From Lichtheimia corymbifera B2541 (taxonomy: Eukaryota > Mucoromycota > Mucoromycetes > Mucorales > Lichtheimiaceae), in assembly GCA_000697475.1 (NCBI GenBank), contig JNEU01001169.1:62001-126000 (forward strand): a DNA stretch of 64,000 nucleotides, read 5' to 3'. Below are positions 1 to 12,200 of this stretch, piece by piece; position 1 is the stretch's first letter, and every line of letters starts with the position of its first letter. A model generated the notes under the pieces. The model saw nothing but the letters and a program-made list of their open reading frames with translations. It ran no database searches and was not told the origin of the DNA. The position numbers and the translations under genes were made by a program.

Positions 1-1355
1 AGGAAGACACAATACATGCGAGCTATGGATGACTCACGCATTAGCGAACAGTGAGGAAAGCAAAAATCCGCAAATGGTGTTTTCCCGAAAGCTGAGGAAA
101 GTTCAGGAACCAGTTACACGTTTGTGCAACGATCGGCACACAACAATGGGCCATCCAAAACCTTTCGCCCTCCCCCCACTTTTCATACCTCTCAACAGTG
201 CAAAAGAGATGAACGCATGATGACACACACACGCACACACGCAACCCTGCTTGTCTCTGGTTTTCCTCTCTTGGCGTTGTTGCAGCACCTCATGCAGGGC
301 GATACATGGATTCTCACACTAAAGCTTTTGGGTAGCTTGGTATAATCGTGCTAGCAACCAAAAGTATGGTGTAATACGTCGCTTTGACATTCACGTCCAC
401 AAGTGTCAAGATTACGACAGCATGACGTATAACTATGATCGAGGAGAAAGACGGCGAATGACGGTAAAAAGAAAAAAAGCTAAAGAAAGCATCCCATTCT
501 TTTAGAGGCATGTGTTACCGTGCGTGCGGAAACTGAAAGAAACGTGGTGATATTAGATTTGTCATAAGTTGAAGCTAAGAACCATTGTACTTTGATTGAT
601 GATAGTTATAACAAGCATTAAAAATGATGACATGGAGTAATGAAAAGGCGCTCATTGCAGAAAGATAAAATCATGTGCGTTACGTGTATGTTCCTTTTGT
701 GTCATGACAAGTGCTGTTCTCTTTTTTTCTCTTTTACCCCTGGCGGGTTGTGAAATCCTATCGGGACGAGTCGTAATAATGGTACCAGAGTTTTGTTGTT
801 TTGATGATTGGATACGTTTATGTGTGTGCGTGTAGGTTTGCTTTAGTGACATGGACTACTACTATCCCTCGGCCCAACTTTCTTTGTATAGGCCCTATGT
901 GCGACAATGAAGGTAAGACTCTTATATTCACCCCTATCTCGTAGGATTGGTTTTGCATTGTGCGACTCAGTGGGAGAACAGGTGATGTTTGTCTATTACT
1001 AGCTGTACTGTGGTTTATACATACATCATTGAGAAAATTTTCTTTGGATCATTCAGTGATATATTCCGCAGAGTATGAAAAGGAGCAAAAAGGATGAAAA
1101 TTGGGGGGTGACAAGAACAAAGACCACTGGCGGCCTTGTCGGTGTTGGTCCGTGTTCAGCCGCCCTGTTTTGGGTGGTGCCTGATTTTTGCTTGGCCCAT
1201 TCATTCAACCCAACACACCACACACACGCGCGCCAAAAGAAAAAAGAGACACGACCCGTAATGTCCCATTATTCTCTTTCTTTCTCTTTTATTTTTTCAC
1301 CACCTTCTTATCTCTCTCACTTTTACCACACACACACACACACAACTCATATTCG
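1..1355. other. Intergenic / upstream region
   Basis: No convincing gene is seen. The last 130 bases before the zinc-finger gene are CA- and CT-rich (about 1218-1345), which is typical of 5' leaders in this genome. Short open frames here have no recognisable motifs. Confidence 0.5.
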
Positions 1356-2241
1356 ATGCCACCTGTCAAACAAAAAACTACACTGCCAACCTTCACTTCT
1401 GTTATCGAAAGGAAGCGTAAGCTTTTCCAGTGCACTGGCTTTGGCGACTGCAACATGGTCTTTACTCGCAGTGAGCATTTGGCTCGACACATTCGGTAAA
1501 TGTCAAGAGTAGAATTGCTTTGATTCATGGTCATGTTGACTGATCTCGTTTCATATTGTCCCTCTTTCATGTATTAGGAAGCACACGGGTGAAGTAAGTA
1601 TTTGAGGGAGAGGGAGGGGGTGATGGGAACGGTATAGTTGCGCAGCATTGACGCTAACATGGTTTACCCAGAAACCTTTCAAATGCGTAGTACCAGGATG
1701 CAATCGCATGTTTAGTCGATTCGATAATATGAAGCAACATACACAGACCCATCAACGCAATGCACAATTCGACTATGCAACAACAACATCACAGCAACAG
1801 CAATCAACATCAGTACCAAGGGTGGATACGAGCGTTAATACTGCTGCGGTAGAAGGAACATATAACTGCGGTGGTCTCATGTCCCCTGTTTCACTTGGTT
1901 CACCAGAGCAGTCGCAGCTATCTGATATGTGGGGTGAGACAGCTTCTTCATCAGCTTCTTCAACAACGTCAGCAGCATCACCAAAGCATCAGGGGCAGGA
2001 TGTGTCACCACCATTACAAAGGGAGTCAAGCGTGCCACAGCCACGACGTTTACCCGTAGCCGATCTGTGCAACCATGATTCTTCTTCACCCTCATCCGAA
2101 ATCGTCCATTTGACTATGGATGAACTTGAAGCGTTGGAGGCCCTTGCTCAATTCCGAGGTGCCCCGCTTTATCATGACTCCCTCAGACACTTGGCCAATG
2201 TAGCTTCTCATCAGTACCCAACATACGCTTCTTACGATTGA
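1356..2241 (+). CDS. C2H2 zinc-finger transcription factor, Msn2/4-like
   Basis: Exons 1356-1495, 1578-1593 and 1672-2241 give a 241-residue protein. Two tandem C2H2 fingers lie at about residues 25-78, joined by the classic HTGEKPF linker. That linker is assembled across a 16-nt middle exon, which supports the splice model. The first finger has a long CTGFGDC spacing and a TRSEHLARH helix; the second has [10 protein letters not shown]. This resembles the stress-response Msn2/Msn4/Usv1 group, but assignment to a particular member is not possible. The rest is Q/S/T-rich and probably an activation region, ending in a short leucine/glutamate-rich segment ([13 protein letters not shown]). A nuclear DNA-binding regulator is inferred. 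The start is the first ATG in frame after a CA-rich leader. A longer reading frame upstream exists but is low-complexity. Confidence 0.85.
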
Positions 2242-2543
2242 ACAAAACACACCCCATCATAGCATTCAACCATCAACAACATATCCTTCTTTGTATCCAA
2301 AAACCATTACAGCATTGCTACTATTGAAAAGAACCTCCCCCTCTTTCAACCCACATCCCAGTATATACAACCTTATTTGCATTCTATCCCTTCTCTTTTT
2401 TCTTTCTCTCTTTTTCTCTCTCTCTTTCTCTTATCTTGTCCACCCCTTTTTTAGCATTTGTTTACAATATCATGCATGAATTTCTTTCTTTTCTTCATTA
2501 TATGTACCTATTGTACCCAAATATATAGCATGAATCCATCCAT

Positions 2544-4281
2544 TTATAATCGTGCCTTTGGTGCTTTGAGATCATTCGATGTAGCCATGTGAGTGGTAAT
2601 GTCATTAGGATCATCCATGATAGAGATCGCCGGGGTACCCTGGTGGTTGGTGGGTCGCATGCCATCAAAATTTAAACCGGTTGTGCCTGATGAATCACGC
2701 CATTGCCATGCACGAGTATAATCATTCTCTTGCCCTTCAATCACTTGACCAATCTTGAATCCAATGATAGGAAGGAACTTCATTCCATGGCCTGAATCAC
2801 CTGAAGCAACCACTAAGTTCTGATAGCTTGGGTGAGGTGCTACCAAAAAGCTGCAATCGGCAGAATCAGAATACCTATAACCGGCGTCATCATCGAGATG
2901 AGTCATTTTAATCCCTATTTGATCCACCCATTTTTTGTCCTCTCCATACACACATACACACACACGCACACACACACACATGGCAAACATACCAACACAC
3001 ACGCGCATAATGCACGTCCATAGCGGAGGTGGCTGGGAAAAAATCGGCTAAAAAGGAACGAAACTGATGCAACGCTTTGACAGGAATGGTATCTGTTGGA
3101 TGAGTCAGCTGTGTTCGTGGCACGGACACTGGCTGCACTGCGGTAGCCGGTTTCACATTTTTATCACCAGCAAAAGATGGATTCAAATACCCGAGACCAT
3201 GTAAAGCTACTTTGAGTAGACCATTTTCTGGATGCATCGGAAAGCCATAGAACCCTGTGCGGGAAGAATCGGCAAGCCATACAGGCATAGCTTCTTGTTG
3301 AGATGATTTTGGTGTAAAGGCAGGATCGTCTTGAGCAGGCTTGAATTGAACCACTATTTGCCCCGTGGCTGTTAAACCGTTGCTTGTTGGCTGTTGCTCA
3401 GTAGCAGCAGCAGGATGACTTGTACCAAATGCCAAAAGACTCGAAGTCCATGCTCCAGTGGCAAGAACGACCTTGTCAGCTAAATGCACTTGGCCATTCT
3501 TGGTACGAATTCCCACCACCTTGTTATCAGTGGTCATTTCCAACTTATCAAGACTACCCTCTTCAGGTCCGAGCACAAGTTGCACACCCAAATCCAAGCA
3601 TTTTTGGTACACGTGCTTTATCGCTTCACTGGAGTTGCACCATCCTATGCACCCAAGGAACAATATGAATGGGATGATATAGCCAATGTGTGTATAATAA
3701 AAGGTTATCTTACCTCCACGTGTGTTCAGATATGCTGTGTCGTATCCATTAGCCACGGCATCCTTGAAATAGGGGAATCGCTTGATAATGCTTTGTGGGT
3801 TATCAAAGGTTTGCAGCACATTGCCATACCCTGCTTCACGGATAAGGCGCATGCTCTCTTGCTCATATTGTGAAAATTGACCATGTCGCCCAAAGATAAG
3901 AACACCACTCTCATGGTATACGGGTATTTGTCCTTGTGTAGCACGTTCCTTGTTCCATTGATCCCATAAGGGTAACGCTTCCAGCATCAATCGCAAGTAC
4001 AATGCCTGGTTGCCATAATCCATACGCACTGCCTTGCTGATATCTATCATCATAAAAGAATACCTAATGCGTGAATTACCGTATTGGGTATATGATTCAT
4101 ATACACGTTATCTTTTACCTGTGGATGCAGCATCAGGAGCAGGTATAGAAGCTGCTCGGTCAAATATCCAGATATCATATTTCTTCTTTAGTGCAAGTGC
4201 GTAGGCGGTTGATAAACCAAAAGCGCCTCCTCCCACAATGATAATTTTGGATCCTGGCTTGGGTGCTGTATAGTATGACAT
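2544..4281 (-). CDS. Fructosyl-amine/sarcosine oxidase family FAD enzyme, peroxisomal
   Basis: Exons (in gene order) 4119-4281, 3714-4043, 2993-3644 and 2544-2874 give 491 residues, the usual length for fungal fructosyl amino acid oxidases. An N-terminal Rossmann motif (IIIVGGGAFGLS, about residues 13-24) binds FAD. The segment VCWYSDSADC holds the cysteine (about 381) that in the MSOX family carries covalent flavin, followed by the conserved GDSGHGMKFLP loop. The C-terminus is ARL, a PTS1-type peroxisome signal. Known chemistry of the family is oxidative deglycation or oxidation of secondary amines, giving hydrogen peroxide, which fits a peroxisomal site. Substrate (fructosyl-lysine, fructosyl-valine, sarcosine or saccharopine) cannot be told from sequence alone. 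Intron 3 holds a CA microsatellite. An in-frame ATG 12 codons upstream (4315-4317) is a possible alternative start. Confidence 0.85.
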
Positions 4282-4328
4282 GTTTTGAGATTTATGATCG
4301 CAGAAACAACAGCTCATACACCTTGTGG

Positions 4329-4336
4329 TTTATATA
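4329..4336 (-). promoter_or_regulatory. TATA-like box of the amine oxidase gene
   Basis: TATATAAA read on the minus strand, about 50 bases before the chosen ATG. The position suits a TATA element with a short leader. No experimental support. Confidence 0.4.
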
Positions 4337-6148
4337 GGTCATCCTCATCATGTAGGACCCCCCTTGGCTCCTTCTCTTTCTCTCTCGCTCTTGACTCACT
4401 CCCCCCTTTCTTCTCAATGCTTTAATGCCTGTTATAGTGCTGGTATCGATTGTATAAAGCAATGATTATGCGCTTGCACGACACCATGAAACCACTCAGC
4501 TGCCTGCTCCCGTTACACACACCTTTTAAACTCGATCATTCACCCGCTGCTTTTCCATACCAGTGATCGACCGGAACACTCATGCATATAACATTACCCC
4601 AGCATTCGCTTGCCAAAAATAACATGTATTATCTTTTCGGTTCACAAGATAACGATCGATGCTGGTATAGTCAAGGGCCATGTGCACACGCGCCATTGTA
4701 ACTTTTTTATGGAAACAATGAGGTCAGCGGAGACCTTGATCCTGTTCCCACATTGTGAATAAAGCTGATTGATCCACCCGTATAGTACTATGTTGTTCCA
4801 GTTCTTCTGGATGATGCATTTTCCGATACGTCGGGTGCTACCTAGAGACCAACATTTCGTCATGTTACAAGAGCCGTCGTTCTTCCTCGTGACCTTAAAG
4901 TCAACATTTAACTTGATCAATGAAAAGAAATAATAGATTTGCCATAAGTTGTACAAGCAATGTCGCCACTTTTATGCACGGCCCTTCCACATTTTCCCAG
5001 ATCGAAGGCTGCATGAACCTTTTTTCTCCCTCCTACAACTCAGTTTCTCCCCGAAACTCTCACACTTGATCCCATCCAAAATTTTTCGTTTCACCATCAT
5101 CAAGAGATGTAACAACATCATGGGGCTGAAATATGGTTAATGGCTAATTCATAGATTGAGATATCTTCGTTGAGCACAAGTGATGAGATTCACCTATCGT
5201 CTTGCGGTAAAAAAGGACAGGGGGCTATCATGCTAGTTTCATGATCTATAAAAGTTTAGCATAGATAGCCTGATTGGCTGTTTGGGAGATCCGTCATGGC
5301 TAACCAAGGGCAGATCAAAGGATCCTTTTTTCGGCTATCTATCATGTTGCTTATTCCACTTGGTACAAATGACGATGACAATGATACAGAGCTAAGCTCA
5401 TTGTCTTTTTAAGTATTCTATCAAATGGTCAATCAACGAGGTAGATTTTACATACGTTGTTGCTATTGACATCTTGGAAAAGGCTTGGCCGTTATCTTGG
5501 AGACGCCTCAGAATGCTGGTGAAATTCATAAGTGGCTGCTCATGCTTGAGCTATGAATACATCGCTTATCAATGCCATATAAGGATACGGCGTTGAAGTA
5601 TAAAAGCATCCTTGGCAATGAATCTTCATCATTATCACTAGAGAATATGATATCCATTCTGAGTAGCTTTAAATCGCAGACATCATGGGAAATGGTTACT
5701 GTTGACGACTGTCACATTTATTGCGTAAAAGAGATATGAACAATGAACTATGGATCTACTTTAAATCAAAGACCTTCTTGAAAACTATAGACATATGGAT
5801 AAGAAAAGTAAATAGAGCTAGGTGGTACCAGCAAATATACCAACTATACGGAATGCAAGTTTGTGTTCCCTATTGTTGTTAATGAGACCATAAGAGATCA
5901 CCATGGTTGGATTGAAGAGGCACTAAAAAAACCACAACCAATATCATGAATAGCATAATATGAATATACATGAGCGTGGATATATAATATATAATGATGG
6001 AAGATAGAAGCATCACTTATAGTGTGTGGGTGTGGGGGGGCTGGTGAAACAGGTTGCACCGAGTCATCCATCTTTCATGTGATTACCAATTTAATGCGAG
6101 GCAAAAACGTGGGGGAATTTATTATATCCGCTGCTTGTTCTCTCACTA
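4337..6148. other. Intergenic region, no gene seen
   Basis: This gap of 1.8 kb between divergently oriented genes holds only short open frames without motifs. It is more AT-rich than the flanking genes from about 5.1 to 6.1 kb. No RNA gene was recognised. Confidence 0.45.
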
Positions 6149-7510
6149 ATGGCATCCAACAACGACGACGAAGTTGACCTCCGAGCACTCAATTACACCG
6201 AGACTATCAATGCCAATCTCATTTGCTGTATTTGTCAAGCACCGTTCATCGACCCTGTTGTGCTAGTATGCGGGTAAGAGTGAGCTCTCTCTATACAACC
6301 TCTCCCATGAGTCACTCACTTGCCATGGTCCCAGGCATACATTCTGCTCAACATGTATCTACCAAGCGTGTGATGCGTCGCCAGTATGTCCGATAGATCG
6401 CTCTCCAGTATCGACAGACGACATTCAGCCTGCAGTCAAGATAATCAGCAATATGGTCAATGAGCTCCTGGTGGAATGCCCACGATCGGAAGAAGGCTGT
6501 ACACACGTTGGACAACGACAATACATTGAGAGCCACGTCAAGAGCGACTGTCAGTATACGTTTACATCATGCGATCTGGAAGAGTGTAAAGCATTGGTAC
6601 TCAAGAAGGATCTTACGACACACGTATCCACATGTAAATATCGACCAGCCGAATGCAAGATGTGTAAACGCAAAATGAGAGCGATAGAATTGGAGGTATG
6701 TGTGGATATGGATATAACAACATGTTCATCATCATTCATTCAAGTGGTTAGGATCATCATCGATTATGTCCGGCAGAGATCATCCAATGTCCACATTGTG
6801 ACACATCCCGTCCTCGATCCGAGCATCCATCCCATCTGTTGACTTGTCCACGCCATCCTGTTACTTGTACCCATGCTGATTTCGGTTGTCCATGGCAAGG
6901 TGATCGAGAAGCACTGGAGACCAAGCATATCAATGAATGTGCCTATGAAGGGATCAAGGATTATTTGCATCAACAACAACAAAGCGAGCAGCAATTACGT
7001 GATCAAGTCAAGGCAGTGTCCAAAGAGAATGAAATGCTCAAACGACAACATGACGACCTATACCAACAATTCCACTCTCTTTCTGATCAACTTGCACTCA
7101 TGTTTCCATCACATTTCGTACCTGAGAGTGGTCCAACCGGTGGTGAGAGCCCTCCTCCTCCCTTGACTGAAACACAACGTCTCAAGAATGAAATTGAAAC
7201 CATATCCACCAACCTTCAAAACCTCGAGCTCAAACAAAACATGACACTCATGACTGAAACGTTCCGACTACAAGAAGAAATGCAAAGCTTGAGAACAATA
7301 TGTCACGGCATGCGGATGCAAATGCATTATTTAATGATGGATCGGAGAGGTGCTGCTGCTGCAACTGCAACTTCTGCTGGTGCCCATCATCATGAACCAA
7401 GAGCGTCATCAAGCAATGCTGCTGCTGCAAGTGATAATAATGCAACGGCTGGATCCGTACCTGTATTAAACAAGATGCGATCGTGGCTAGGTAAGAAAGT
7501 AAAAGAATGA
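6149..7510 (+). CDS. RING finger / TRAF-type zinc finger protein (probable E3 ligase)
   Basis: Exons 6149-6273, 6335-6695 and 6752-7510 give 414 residues. The RING is at about residues 26-63: C26, C29, C41, H43, C46, C49, C60 and D63. The last ligand is Asp instead of Cys, as in TRAF6-type RINGs. Intron 1 splits the CGH core of the RING, so the join is well supported. Cys/His-rich TRAF-type zinc fingers follow (about 90-225). A glutamine-rich coiled coil comes next (about 235-330), and the tail is Ala/Ser-rich with a basic end. No MATH/TRAF-C domain is present. By family knowledge it is probably an E3 ubiquitin ligase that oligomerises through the coiled coil. Substrates are unknown. Confidence 0.85.
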
Positions 7511-9268
7511 AAACGAGCTCTTTATTCAATTACATCATCTATAGATGCACCCAATATGAGACAGGACACGAAATTGTAATTGTTGTTGTTATCTTGCTCC
7601 CCCTTTTGTAATTACCCAACCTCATCTATATTCCATCACACGTCTATATATACGCCTTGTCTCTTCTCCTTTCCTCAATGCACGATTCCTTTCCCTATTT
7701 ACACTATTCCCGCTATTTTATATCTTATGTATAAAGAAACCTCCTTTCGATACTTTTATTGTTGTTGTTGTCTTGGCAACGGATCGTCTTTCTTCACTCG
7801 AGCTCGTTTCCTTTTTTGGTGGTGGGTGGATATTATAGATAGGTGTTTAAAGTGTTGGACATTTCCAGTGAGATCGAATAAACAATATGGTGGTGCTCTG
7901 CTAGTACGCGTTGCTTGTGGTTTTGCTGCGTGAACCTTGGAACAAGCTAAATCTGCATGATATTAGTGTAACCATGAATACACTAAACAATCTAGGTTAC
8001 TACCAAGACGAAGCTGTTTGAGCCGCTGAAGGCGTTGTTTGATAGGGTTTGCCACCCGGTTCCCCTCACGGCAACCAAGATTGTTATTACTATATAGCAC
8101 ACATGAATACATAGTGATGGGTTTATAGAAGAATAAGAGGTAGAAAAAAAGGAGGTATGATATGTGGAAGGGAGTAGTAAGCCTTCACGCAGCTTGTTTA
8201 ACCTACCGTTGTCCTCCAGTCCAATTCATAAGCTTGATGGCAAAAAGAAAGAAGAAATAGCAAACAATGGGCGGTTACGAAAATGGGCGGGTTAACAAGC
8301 TTCTCTCCCGACCTTTCTTCCGCTCATCGATGGTACAACAGGATCGACATTATCATGTGCGACGTGTCAAACGGTGAAGATCGAGAAAAGTAAAGAGGAG
8401 TTTCAAGTTCTTGTCAAGAGGCAATGCCCATGCATCTGTTATATAGGATAATGCACGTCCAATATTATAAAGATGTAATAATTGATGAATGACCAAAAGT
8501 GGCAAACGAATTTCAATGTACTGGGGCCTTATGAAGGTTGACAATATCCCCTGTGGTATCACAATGACTCTCACTCTATTATTTGTGTGCCATGTGGTGT
8601 ATCGTTGCTGTTGTTATGGTGACATTGGTGTAGCGCATAAACGGTTACTCCCAAACGTTAAAAGACCGGGTCACTCTTCCGGAGGGCGGCACAGGGCATC
8701 TAGACAAGTCCATGGCAATTGTTGATGATGATCTTTGTTATGCATCGGGTGCGTGAGTGATGTGCTGTTTTCCTTTGCGGCAACCCCTTTAACCCCTTCT
8801 TCCTTGTACACATTTGGGGGAGAAAGATACAAGATGGGCAGATGATGCTTTTAATAGAGCTGGCATCTATATGTGTGTGTATTGCTGCTGTGTTATGTGA
8901 AAAAGCATATCATCAAATGCTTCGTGTGTAGTTGGATACGCTTTTTATGTGCGGCCCATCAAATCTCTTGAGAGCTCCTTCTTTATGGTTACCGTTTTCG
9001 TCGTGCAACAACGTGTCATCCAAATGCTCAACGTATTACTGCTCACTTTGCACACCCACTGCCGTGCGTCCAGAACTTTTTTTGGCATTCGTTGCTTGTT
9101 ATCTTTTACCCCACCTTTACAATATTGTTACTCTCTTTCTTTTTCTTTTCCTTTTCTCTCTTTCTCTCTTTTTCTCCATATATACACACACAGACACACA
9201 CACACTCTCTCTCTCACACATAGGCAACCCTCTTTTTTCTACTTTAGCCTTTCCTTCCCTTTCCTTTA
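7511..9268. other. Intergenic region, no gene seen
   Basis: About 1.75 kb between two plus-strand genes. It is CT-rich near 9130-9230, just before the RhoGEF gene. Small open frames lack motifs and homology that I can recognise. Confidence 0.45.
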
Positions 9269-9283
9269 ATGTACCTTGCATAA
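9269..9283 (+). promoter_or_regulatory. Four-codon upstream ORF abutting the RhoGEF start
   Basis: ATG TAC CTT GCA TAA ends on the base just before the ATG of the RhoGEF gene. Such an arrangement could allow reinitiation and tune translation. It matters only if transcription starts upstream of it. Confidence 0.3.
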
Positions 9284-12200
9284 ATGCATTCTGCTACCTC
9301 CATCTCCATTCCAGCCAATGCTACTCACAGCAACAAGAATGACGCCGTCCACCCTCGTGCAACCAGTGAAAAGCTTCCAACTGTGACACTCACACCCTCT
9401 GCCACTATTCGTAACCGCTATTATCAAAAATGCCGCGAAGAAGCATCCAAAGAAGAAGAAGAAGAGCACAACGATGATAAAAAAGAAGAAGAACAACAGG
9501 ACACCGTTTTGAATGAGGAACAAGTGGGATGGGCTATGCACTCTTATTATGCACCATTGAAATCGCCAGTGGAGTCACCAAAAAGTATCCGCAGCTTTAT
9601 GAGTAGCGACGCTGGATCCATCATGTCACTTCGCACCGAGATATTGGGAACCGATGATACTGTGTCCTTGTCAAGTTTACGTACCACTGACAGTGCCTTT
9701 TACAAAGCAGCAGCAGCAGCAGCAGCAAATGGCAAACCATCCCGATCCAACACTCTCTTCAGATCTAAAACGGGTGCTGAGCCAAAAATAGTACTCGATG
9801 GCAGCACCGAGCAGCTTAAGCGTAGCAAAAGTAGAGGTGCTGCAAGTCTTTTATCGCGTCTCTCAAAAACAACTGCACCTATGCGTGCCAAATTATCAGC
9901 CATGTCGCGTAGCGGAAGCAGTAAGTGATCATGATCCACCACCACGCGTGTGTTTATGCAATATTGACATGGTTTGTTTTAGGTTTCAATCTACGATCAC
10001 ATGAATATACACCAACACCTCTTCGACGATCAGCAGAAAGCATGCTCAATATGCCCATCACACCAAGAAAGACATTATTGCGATCCAAGGGCGAGAGATC
10101 TCAATCGTTTTCACACACTGAACAGCCGGATGGGAAGGGTGATGGTGGTGGTAGTACTGCCGACCAACAAAAAGTGCTACGTCCCCACGAGTCATTTTCT
10201 CGAGGCAGATATCCAGCCCTATTATCCAATACCGGTCAAATGCTGCAAGAACGTGTCACTCTTAGCACCAAGATCAAAGATAGCATTGAATACAAGGATG
10301 CATTTGATGGAAAACAGGCTGTGGTAGGTTGAGAAACGGTTATGTGTAACCAAGGTTTCACATTGACGTTTAAGGGGTAGGACAAACTCTGTCATTACAT
10401 TGGTACCAAGGATCGTAACCTTGCATTGTTATTGGGTCGTGCCTTGGATGCGCAAAAGCTTTTCCATGACGTCAACTACGAACATCGACTACGTGACTCG
10501 GTCAACGAGCTATATCAATTCAAACAGCATATCAACATGGGACAAAAGCGATTCACAGGCAGTGGTGGTGATCAAGAGGACGAAGATGAGGAGGATGAAA
10601 AATCTGAATTCAACTTTATGGACAACATGACAACGGCTGAAAAGGCAAATGATGCTTCGGATCGGTTACCCAATGGCGTCTTTACACTATTGACGGATTG
10701 CTATTCGCCTACTTGTTCACGTGACAATCTTTGCTACAGCTTATTCTGCCCTCGTCGCATTGAACAGGTGAGAGACTAGATGGATCGTGGGGGATTGAAT
10801 TACTGGATTCTAATTGAGGAATTATAATGCAGCAAGCGAAGCAAAAGACGTTACATCGCACCAGTAGCAAGTCTTCACTCATGGAAAAGGTACAATGCTG
10901 TGATCCCGTCAAATGATCAGGCTTGCGATATTCATATTATTGTTAGGACGATGATCGTTTATGGGCAAGCACTGTACCCAAGCAGATTCTGAGCAAGTTG
11001 TCGAGTGCTGAAAAGAAACGGCAGGAAAACATATTCGAGTTGATATACACAGAGCGTGATTTTGTGAATGATCTTGCCTACGTGATCAAGGTATGTATGT
11101 TGGAGCTTTACCAATCCATGGAACATGGGCACTTATCATAGGATACCTATAGTATTGGATTGATCCATTGCTTGAAAGCCAAGTGATTGCGGAAGAGAAC
11201 CGAGAGCAGTTTATCCAAGATCTATTCTGGAATATGCGAGAAGTACACGATGTGAATGCGGAGCTTGCCAAGGCTCTTGAATCCCGACAAAAGGCGTCGT
11301 CTCCTATTGTTGATCAGATTGGCGACATTATGCTGCAGCATGTTGCCTCATTTGGCCCCTTTGTACAATATGGTGCACATCAAATGGTGAGCCGCTATGT
11401 TTTGGAAACCGAAAAATCAACCAATCCAGCCTTTATGGAATTTGTCGAGGTATTTCATGCATGGTGGTGGTGGTGGTGCACAACTGGGGCAGGAAATTCA
11501 TGCAGCTCTGTTTAGACTACAGAAAGATTACCACAATCACGCAAGCTGGAATTGAATGCCTACTTGACCAAACCAACCACGCGTTTGGGACGATACAATT
11601 TGCTACTTCGAGAGATCCTCAAGCATACCCCTGCCGGTCATCCAGATCAGGAGTTGATTCCCAAAGCTATGAATGTCATTTCCGAGTTTCTAAGCGATGT
11701 CAATCATGAGACTGGCAAAATGGAAAGCAAATTCTCCTTGCAACTCCTAGCAGAAAAGCTCTCCTACAAGGCTCCCATCATGGTGGATGAACGATTCATG
11801 GTATGTATCTGTGTTGGATGTGACATATGGATGGGGGGTGTAATGGGGATTTTGTTTTCTGATCAACAAGGGGTGGGGGGCTAGAACTTGGGCCTGGATG
11901 TTGAGACACGCAAAGTGATCATGAAAGGACCACTGAAAAGAAAAGGGTCTGGACCTACTGAATCAGCTGATGTGCAAGTGTATCTGCTTGACCACTGCCT
12001 GTTGTTTGTCAAACCCAAATGCGTCAATAATCTCGAGAGGTACAAGATTTACAAAAAGGTAAAAACGTCAATCCAATGTAATAGTAGTAGATCATCTCAC
12101 CGTTATTTTCACACATTAGCCCATTCCACTTGCTCTGTTATCCATCACATTACCAGATCAATCACGACGTGGAAGCACCATTTTACCCTATGGACGCCCT

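Noticed and set aside
1075..1512. A 145-codon open frame before the zinc-finger gene
   Set aside because: It is low-complexity (CA- and CT-rich) and overlaps the real first exon in a different frame.
4642..5140. Open frames of 63-104 codons upstream of the amine oxidase gene
   Set aside because: No motif, no splice pattern, and atypical codon use; probably chance.
7580..7933. A 117-codon hydrophobic open frame after the RING/TRAF gene
   Set aside because: Composition reflects CT-rich 3' UTR sequence, and no recognised domain or promoter is visible.
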